Below are positions 58,960 to 64,000 of a stretch of 64,000 nucleotides of DNA, in pieces. Source of the DNA: JBIYSM02 sp044759095 (GTDB taxonomy: Bacteria > Bacillota > Bacilli > Brevibacillales > Brevibacillaceae); NCBI RefSeq assembly GCF_044759095.2, contig NZ_JBIYSM020000008.1:1-64000 (forward strand), given 5' to 3'. The first letter of the stretch is position 1; each line of letters starts with the position of its first letter. Position numbers and translations under genes: made by a program. The notes beneath the pieces were generated by a model that was given only the letters and a program-made list of their open reading frames with translations, did not search any database and had not been told where the DNA came from.

Positions 58960-60717
58960 TTATTTATCGCGACGGTACAACGCTGTCTCCTCCTGCACCG
59001 GAAGCAAGACGTCCGTTTCCGCCAACGGCAGTTCGTTCCACTTTTTCCGCTTCGGGTCGAGCATGTAGTAGCGGATCGAATCGTCGGAAACGACGTACGG
59101 CCCGAGCGGCTGTACCGTACCGAACACTTGAGGAAGCGGCTGCGGCTTTTTGCCGATCTCCCACCAGCAGCTGATCTTTTCCATAGGCTTGCCGGCAGCA
59201 TCGCGGTCTCGTATCAATACCGCGTGACCGTCATGATCAGCCCACACGACCTGCCCCTCCACTGTCCACGTACTCCCTTCGCGGCTGACAAACGTCGTTC
59301 GCACCTTTTTCGGAGCATCGGTTGCCTTTGTGTAATACACGCCGTTTTTTCGCACGTGAATCGGCAGCTCCTGCAGCTTGGACTTGGGTGTCAAAAACGT
59401 TTCCGAATACGGCTCTTCCTTTTTACGCACGAGTGTATGGGCATCGTACGTCCATTTGTCCATCTGATAGGTCTCTTCGCCGTCTTCCACCTTGAGGTAG
59501 CTTAGCAGGAGATATATTTCGTGACGAAGCCGATCGACCGCCAGTTCCTGAATGGCTCCCTCCGCGGAATGGGACTGATTGTAATACAACTCCTGCTTTG
59601 CCCCATTGGCCAGGTGGTACACATAGGCGCCGTAGTAGGTGGCGAAGGCGAACCGTTCGTTGTCAAGCCACTGGACCAAAGACCCATGTGTCAGCACATC
59701 GCTGTAAAAGTACGGTTCCACCACGACCGGCGGTTTCCCCTGCTGTTCCAGTACGATGGCAAAATAGCGGCCGGCTCCGTCTCCCTGACTGCCCCCTCTG
59801 TCGATCAATCCAACGTACCTGTCCCGCTTCGGAGAGAAAACGAGAGCGTCATAAAAAGAGTCGAACCGGCTAAAGCCTACTTTTTTCCCCGTAACCAAAT
59901 CGACCCAGTCACGCGGAGGCACTTTTTTCACTTCAAATGCTTGAAAGGATGGCGGAAGGTAGTTGCCATTCAAGGAGTAGAGCGACACCAGATTCAATGT
60001 CTTGTCGTAAACCCGTCGCAGATGCAGTTGGAACGTCTGCGGGTCCTGCCACGATCCGAACCTGTCCGGTATCCAGAAACCAATCTGATCTTCCTCCACC
60101 ATCGGCTCGGAAAAACGCAGATTGACCACATCCTGTCCTTCCGACACATAGAGTGTGCTGGAGATGTCGAATTCTCCGGCCAAAAGCATCGTCGCGCCGT
60201 TTTCGTCTTCTGGCCCGATGGTTACCTGAAGCGGCGCCATCCGCTTTAACGTGATTTTGGGGAGATGGCCGAACTGAAGCGCAAATTGCTTGGGGATCTC
60301 GTCAAAGTGCATGGACAGCTGGTAATTGTTCTCCGATATCTCCCGAACGGTTGAGCTGTATTTCACGTTTCCGGTGACGTTGAATTGAGAAAAGAAATGT
60401 TCCACCTGCTCCAGGGGTTGGCTTGTGGCAACATCCACATGAACATACGCTTTCCTGGTGTGGATGGCCAACTGAATCGGCTTCTGGGGAAATTTGCCGC
60501 TCTCAAACTCGACCACTTTAAAACTGCCGCGTTCATCTTCCTGCCCGATAAAAATACGCTGGACGACACGTTCAAACGCCAGCTGCTCCTCCTCGGGCGC
60601 CTCATGCTCAATCTGATGTGTCGGAGCGTACGAGGGCGTTGCCTGTAGCGCGAATATTCCAACCATTATGAACAGACACAAGCTGAGCATACCTGGAAGC
60701 CCAAGCCATTTCTTCAA
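58960..60717 (-). CDS. Secreted or membrane-anchored protein of unknown function
   Basis: A 585-residue protein with an N-terminal signal (KKWLGLPGMLSLCLFIMVGIFAL, then ATPSYA as possible cleavage site). The mature part is strand-rich with repeated aromatic-aspartate blades (YVGLIDRGGSQGDGAGRYFAIV, WLDNERFAFATYYGAYVYHL, VWADHDGHAVLIRDRD), suggesting a beta-propeller, preceded by an Ig-like region. The TTG start has AGGGGG upstream. No catalytic motif seen. Confidence 0.82.
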   Translation of the reverse strand: MKKWLGLPGMLSLCLFIMVGIFALQATPSYAPTHQIEHEAPEEEQLAFERVVQRIFIGQEDERGSFKVVEFESGKFPQKPIQLAIHTRKAYVHVDVATSQPLEQVEHFFSQFNVTGNVKYSSTVREISENNYQLSMHFDEIPKQFALQFGHLPKITLKRMAPLQVTIGPEDENGATMLLAGEFDISSTLYVSEGQDVVNLRFSEPMVEEDQIGFWIPDRFGSWQDPQTFQLHLRRVYDKTLNLVSLYSLNGNYLPPSFQAFEVKKVPPRDWVDLVTGKKVGFSRFDSFYDALVFSPKRDRYVGLIDRGGSQGDGAGRYFAIVLEQQGKPPVVVEPYFYSDVLTHGSLVQWLDNERFAFATYYGAYVYHLANGAKQELYYNQSHSAEGAIQELAVDRLRHEIYLLLSYLKVEDGEETYQMDKWTYDAHTLVRKKEEPYSETFLTPKSKLQELPIHVRKNGVYYTKATDAPKKVRTTFVSREGSTWTVEGQVVWADHDGHAVLIRDRDAAGKPMEKISCWWEIGKKPQPLPQVFGTVQPLGPYVVSDDSIRYYMLDPKRKKWNELPLAETDVLLPVQEETALYRRDK

Positions 60718-60786
60718 TCGTGATTCCCCCTGAATTGCTTCTCTCTAAGGACTATCTTATCATAGGAGCACATGTCTTGCGGTATG

Positions 60787-60820
60787 GAAAAACCTCAGGG
60801 AATCAGGCTCCCTGAGGTTT
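60787..60820 (-). terminator. Terminator of the deoxynucleoside kinase pair
   Basis: AACCTCAGGGA pairs with TCCCTGAGGTT, followed by TTTCC on minus. Confidence 0.85.
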
Positions 60821-60828
60821 GGGGACTG

Positions 60829-61515
60829 TCAGCCGCGTACGGAACGAACAAGCTGAATCTTTTCGGCCAGTCGGGAGAGTACCACTTCCACTGAGGCCTG
60901 GTTCTCCACGACATCATATTCGTTGATATTGATGCGCAATACCGGACAGGCCGTGAACGAATTGATCCAGTTTTCATATCGATGGTACAAGTCCTCCCAA
61001 TAACCAATCGGAGTCTGCTGCTCCATGGGACGCCCTCGCTCCTTTACACGCAAAACGATATCCTCGAAGCTGCCCTCCAAATAGATGAGCACGTCTGGAT
61101 GAGGGAAGTACGGCGTCATGACCATCGCTTCAAACAGCTGTGTGTACGTTGCGTAGTCTTCTTCCGTCATATGCCCCTGCTCGTACAGCATCTTGGCGAA
61201 GATACCGGTATCCTCGTAAATGGAACGGTCCTGCACAAACCCTCCGCCGTATTCGAACATCCGCTTTTGTTCCTTGAAACGCTCGGCCAAAAAGAAGATT
61301 TGCAGATGAAAGCTCCATCGCGAAAAATCCTGATAAAATCGGCTCAAATAGGGATTGTTGTCCACTTTCTCCACGGAGACGCGAAAACCGAGCAGGTCAG
61401 CAAGAGCGCGGGTAAACGTCGATTTGCCCACACCGACCGTTCCGCCGATGGTGATGACAGCGTTGCTGGGGATTCCGTATTTTTCTCGCAAATGACTGTT
61501 CTTAAAATCCGACAT
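60829..61515 (-). CDS. dck: Deoxynucleoside kinase, deoxyadenosine/deoxycytidine type
   Basis: Phosphorylates salvage deoxynucleosides. The 228-residue protein has a P-loop GGTVGVGKST, VEKVDNNPYLSRFYQD, the DRSIYED substrate motif (ERS/DRS) and the lid LRVKERGR. In Bacillus the dck and dgk genes are adjacent, as here, which fixes the order: this is the second gene. A 30-base gap separates them. Confidence 0.9.
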   Translation of the reverse strand: MSDFKNSHLREKYGIPSNAVITIGGTVGVGKSTFTRALADLLGFRVSVEKVDNNPYLSRFYQDFSRWSFHLQIFFLAERFKEQKRMFEYGGGFVQDRSIYEDTGIFAKMLYEQGHMTEEDYATYTQLFEAMVMTPYFPHPDVLIYLEGSFEDIVLRVKERGRPMEQQTPIGYWEDLYHRYENWINSFTACPVLRININEYDVVENQASVEVVLSRLAEKIQLVRSVRG

Positions 61516-61545
61516 GAACGTTACTCCTTATTTCCAAGATATGAG

Positions 61546-62202
61546 TTAGCTGGATGATTGCGGCATTTCTTGCTGTGTAAGCGTTTTTATGATCGGCTCA
61601 ATCTGTCCCATCACGTAACGCAGATCTTCCGGTTTATGTACAAAATCCAGGTCATCACACTGAAACTTCAGGACTGGGATTTCCGGGTGATGCCGTTCAA
61701 ATTCCTGCATAAATTCGTTATAGTCTGCAATCAGGTTTTCCATGTAGGTCACATCCATGTTGCGTTCCACATCCCGGTCCCGCATGGCGATCCGCTTCAT
61801 CACGGTATCGATGGACGCTGTCAGGTAAATGACCAAATTGGCCTGCGGAATGTCGCTGGTAAGGATATCGTAAATTTTCAGATACTTCGGTAAGTTCTCG
61901 TCGCTCAGTGTCCGTTTGGCAAAAATCGTATTCTTAAAAATATTGTAGTCAGCCACTACGGACGTGCCTTTTGCCAGATAATGATTGCGGATATCCTGCA
62001 GCTGCTTGTAGCGGTTGCAGAGAAAAAACATCTCCAACTGGAAGCTCCACTCTGCAATATTTTGATAAAATTTTCCTAAAAACGGGTTTTCGTACACGAT
62101 TTCTTCCAACAGCTCCAACCCGAAAGCCCTGCTGATTTCTCTCGACAACGAGGTCTTGCCGATGCCGATCGGTCCCTCGACCGTAACTAAGATAGACTTC
62201 AT
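61546..62202 (-). CDS. dgk: Deoxynucleoside kinase, deoxyguanosine type
   Basis: A 218-residue paralogue of the next gene with P-loop EGPIGIGKTS, EEIVYENPFLGKFYQN, VVADYNIFKNT (in place of DRS, the usual Dgk form) and MKRIAMRDRDVERN. First gene of the dgk-dck pair. ATG 62202 (MKSILVTVEG) is chosen; AAAGGAT stands at long spacing. R1 copy 7 lies just upstream. Confidence 0.9.
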   Translation of the reverse strand: MKSILVTVEGPIGIGKTSLSREISRAFGLELLEEIVYENPFLGKFYQNIAEWSFQLEMFFLCNRYKQLQDIRNHYLAKGTSVVADYNIFKNTIFAKRTLSDENLPKYLKIYDILTSDIPQANLVIYLTASIDTVMKRIAMRDRDVERNMDVTYMENLIADYNEFMQEFERHHPEIPVLKFQCDDLDFVHKPEDLRYVMGQIEPIIKTLTQQEMPQSSS

Positions 62203-62295
62203 GATGGCGTACAAATCCTTTCCAACGAAATCAGAGCAAGAAATATTGTAACATGCTTATCCATGTTTGTCGAAATGATTCGAAGCAGGTCGACA

Positions 62296-62362
62296 CAACC
62301 CGCCCGGCAGTAGCAAGTGCTGCGCCAGGCGGGGCCAGCACCCTTTCCAAGTACCTGTATAG
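62296..62362 (+). repeat. R1 dispersed hairpin repeat, short form, truncated (copy 7)
   Basis: ACCCGCCCGGC, loop with AGCAAGTGCT, GCCAGGCGGGGCC, then CTTTCCAAGTACCTGTAT, where similarity ends. The changed base in CCCGCC now pairs with GGCGGG, restoring a mismatch of the other copies. Confidence 0.7.
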
Positions 62363-62410
62363 AAATAGCCCGCCAGCAAACAGCGCAGCGAGCTTTGGAA
62401 TCCATTTCCC

Positions 62411-63490
62411 TTACGTGAAGTACTCGATTCGCGCTTTTGGAAACAGACGCGCAATTTCCGTTTCCAGGTGAGCCTGCAGCGCTTTTGCCTTCACGTCGGG
62501 GTAGACGTATTTCCCTTTTCCGTACTTCCCCCATTTGTACTTGCGCTCTCCCTCGTTCATCTCCAGCTTCGTCTTGGGGTACCTTTGGAGGATCAACTTT
62601 TTCGCGATCTTGGTAAACCGGTGCTGGATCAGCTCAAACGTCAAGTCTTCCATCGCTTCCGGCACCAACTGGCGGTTCAGCTTTTCCAAAAGGTGCGTAT
62701 AGCCCTCCTCCCAGCCTTCAAACCAGTACAGCGGGGCGATGATAAACCCGAGCGGGTACCCGGCTTTCGCCACCTTGCCGGCCGCTTCGATGCGTTGTTC
62801 AAAGGTCGACGTTCCCGGCTCAAAGTTCTTGATCACGTAATCCGCATTCAAGCTGAAGCGAAAACGGGTATGCTTGTTATGCTCGGCATCCAGAAGCGAA
62901 TCGACATGGTGAAACTTGCTCACAAAGCGCAGCCGGCCGTATTTCTGCCGTCCGATGAATTCGATGGTCCGCTTCAGATTGCCGGTGATGTGTTCGATGC
63001 TGATCGGGTCGGAGGTACAGGCCGCTTCAAACCGCGTGATCTCCGGCGCCCGTTCCCGAATGTACGTTTCCGCCCGGGACAGGATTTCGTCCGTGTTTAC
63101 GTAGACGCGAATGTACGGCTTTGTCCCGATGTTCGTATTCAGATAACAGTAGTGGCAGTGAGCGGCGCAGCCGGTTGCCAGCGGAATGGCGTATTCGGCT
63201 GAAGGCTTGGACGTCTCGAATTTCAACGTTTTGCGCACGCCGACGACCAATGTCCGCTTCGCGTTGCGGTACTGCTCCACCTCGGTATCCCCGGGGATGC
63301 CGCGCACCTGGTTGTGGCTGGTGGTCATCCGGATGGGAATACCCTGCTGCCTAAAGCGTTGGTAAATCTCCTCCCCCAGCGGGTAATCCAACGCTGCGGG
63401 CTCAACGAACACCAGGTCAGGTACAAACAGTTTCGAGCGGCTTTCCGCCTGCTCCACGGTTTCCGGGCGTTCCAACAAGGTGGTTGCCAT
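62411..63490 (-). CDS. splB: Spore photoproduct lyase
   Basis: Radical SAM enzyme that reverses the spore photoproduct (thymine dimer) in UV-damaged spore DNA. The 359-residue protein has cluster ligands C108, C112 and C115 in GCAAHCHYCYL and the essential catalytic Cys158 in FEAACTSDP, matching Cys141 of B. subtilis. GRQKYGRLRFVSKF and YPLGFIIAPLYWFEGW are further conserved blocks. AAGGGGG precedes the ATG. A 70-residue gene lies 41 bases upstream on the same strand. Confidence 0.96.
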   Translation of the reverse strand: MATTLLERPETVEQAESRSKLFVPDLVFVEPAALDYPLGEEIYQRFRQQGIPIRMTTSHNQVRGIPGDTEVEQYRNAKRTLVVGVRKTLKFETSKPSAEYAIPLATGCAAHCHYCYLNTNIGTKPYIRVYVNTDEILSRAETYIRERAPEITRFEAACTSDPISIEHITGNLKRTIEFIGRQKYGRLRFVSKFHHVDSLLDAEHNKHTRFRFSLNADYVIKNFEPGTSTFEQRIEAAGKVAKAGYPLGFIIAPLYWFEGWEEGYTHLLEKLNRQLVPEAMEDLTFELIQHRFTKIAKKLILQRYPKTKLEMNEGERKYKWGKYGKGKYVYPDVKAKALQAHLETEIARLFPKARIEYFT

Positions 63491-63531
63491 GCGAATTCCC
63501 CCTTGCCGCTAGTATCCCCGGTGAATTTTCC

Positions 63532-63744
63532 TCAATACAAGCTTTTCTTGTAAGCGTGGAGCAGTTCCTCTGCCACCTGCTGCTGGTCGACTGGAACTTG
63601 CAGGGCATACAGGTGGCCCGCTCGCTTTGTCTTTCTGGACAAAAGCCTCACCCGAATGCCCTTGTTTTCCAAAAAACGCCTGCACTCTTGCGCAGCTCGC
63701 GGCAGGCCGTAGGATTCGTGTATGGTAACCCACTTTGTCCACAT
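63532..63744 (-). CDS. Small protein upstream of splB, 70 residues
   Basis: A basic protein (IHESYGLPRAAQECRRFLENKGIRVRLLSRKTKRAGHLYALQVPVDQQQVAEELLHAYKKSLY) with an alpha/beta pattern like DUF2007-type small signal proteins, but no certain family. In B. subtilis splA occupies this place before splB; this protein does not resemble SplA. Spacing of 41 bases to splB suggests a joint transcript. Confidence 0.75.
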   Translation of the reverse strand: MWTKWVTIHESYGLPRAAQECRRFLENKGIRVRLLSRKTKRAGHLYALQVPVDQQQVAEELLHAYKKSLY

Positions 63745-63813
63745 GTAATCCGTTCCGTCCTCTCACCCTTTTCCTTTATGGTAAGCAGGAATTGGGCGAT
63801 TGGTGAAAAAAAC

Positions 63814-63837
63814 AAAAAAACCCGGGATCTGCCCGGG
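63814..63837 (-). terminator. thiD terminator
   Basis: CCCGGG CAGAT CCCGGG followed by seven T on minus, 16 bases past the thiD stop codon. Confidence 0.85.
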
Positions 63838-63852
63838 CCATGTGCTTGACTT

Positions 63853-64000
63853 CTATTCAATCCGAGCCCAGTGATTGGTCGGGCCGTGGCCTCCGCCGAT
63901 TTGAGGGGCAGTAGCAATGGCTTCTACAATAAAACGCTTGGCCCGTTCTGCCGCCTGAAGCAGGGTCGTACCTTTTGCCAGTTCTGCGGTCAACGCCGCG
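63853..64000 (-). CDS. thiD: Hydroxymethylpyrimidine/phosphomethylpyrimidine kinase, C-terminal part
   Basis: Thiamine pathway kinase that phosphorylates HMP and HMP-phosphate. Only the last 48 codons lie in the window: AALTAELAKGTTLLQAAERA, KRFIVEAIATAP and the family-typical IGGGHGPTNHWARIE end. The gene continues past base 64000. Confidence 0.85.
   Translation of the reverse strand, partial: AALTAELAKGTTLLQAAERAKRFIVEAIATAPQIGGGHGPTNHWARIE

Overview
The window looks like chromosome of an aerobic, endospore-forming Firmicute, most like Brevibacillus or another Paenibacillaceae member. The genus is an inference from gene content and a moderately high GC. The spore evidence is direct: spore photoproduct lyase, an alpha/beta-type SASP, an AsnO-type asparagine synthase, a CotS-type coat kinase, a YjcZ-type peptide and YfkAB. 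Firmicute-style RNA regulation is also visible: an S-box before metH, an Arg T-box before argS, a B-type RNase P RNA and a CRE-like site. No rRNA, tRNA, CRISPR array, intact prophage or transposase was found.

Layout. 0.2-6.4 kb: a collagen-like, histidine-motif tail-collar protein, prfC, an M32 carboxypeptidase, a Mug-type glycosylase and a coat kinase. 6.4-12.1 kb: a methionine module (metH plus a homocysteine methyltransferase/MTHFR fusion) under a SAM riboswitch. 12.2-18.9 kb: a YjcZ peptide, argS with its T-box, endonuclease IV, a universal stress protein and an HD-GYP phosphodiesterase. 19-25.8 kb: two DUF485 + sodium:solute symporter pairs beside a LytS/LytR-type two-component system, with a CRE-like site at the promoter. 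25.8-35.4 kb: asnO, two membrane-protein genes, rnpB, a gamma-carbonic anhydrase, a phasin-like protein, YqhQ, YfkAB with a SASP, a nitrilase-family amidase and a LysM/coiled-coil protein. 35.5-41.5 kb: class I fumarase, a secreted beta-propeller protein, a TPR-like protein, an MBL-fold hydrolase and an orphan ABC ATPase.

41.6-47.0 kb is a five-gene amine-utilisation-like cluster: APC permease, 46-residue membrane peptide, SDR, glutamine-synthetase-like ligase and aldehyde dehydrogenase. 47.05-47.65 kb is gene-free and holds two diverged, head-to-head copies of a ~200-bp palindromic element. 48.0-49.5 kb is decayed and AT-richer. It is followed by a Pro/Met pentapeptide-repeat protein, hutH with an attenuator-like leader, chrA, ampS and a DCC protein. 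55-64 kb carries housekeeping and small unknown genes, the paired deoxynucleoside kinases, splB and the 3' end of thiD.

The most unusual non-coding feature is a dispersed hairpin repeat, called R1 here. Seven copies lie in 64 kb: a short ~100-bp form, a long ~147-bp form with a second related hairpin nested in the loop of the first, and two truncated copies. Several copies abut stop codons or terminators. Two low-complexity proteins also stand out: one with HxH motifs exactly every 12 residues and one with PSPNI-type pentapeptides.
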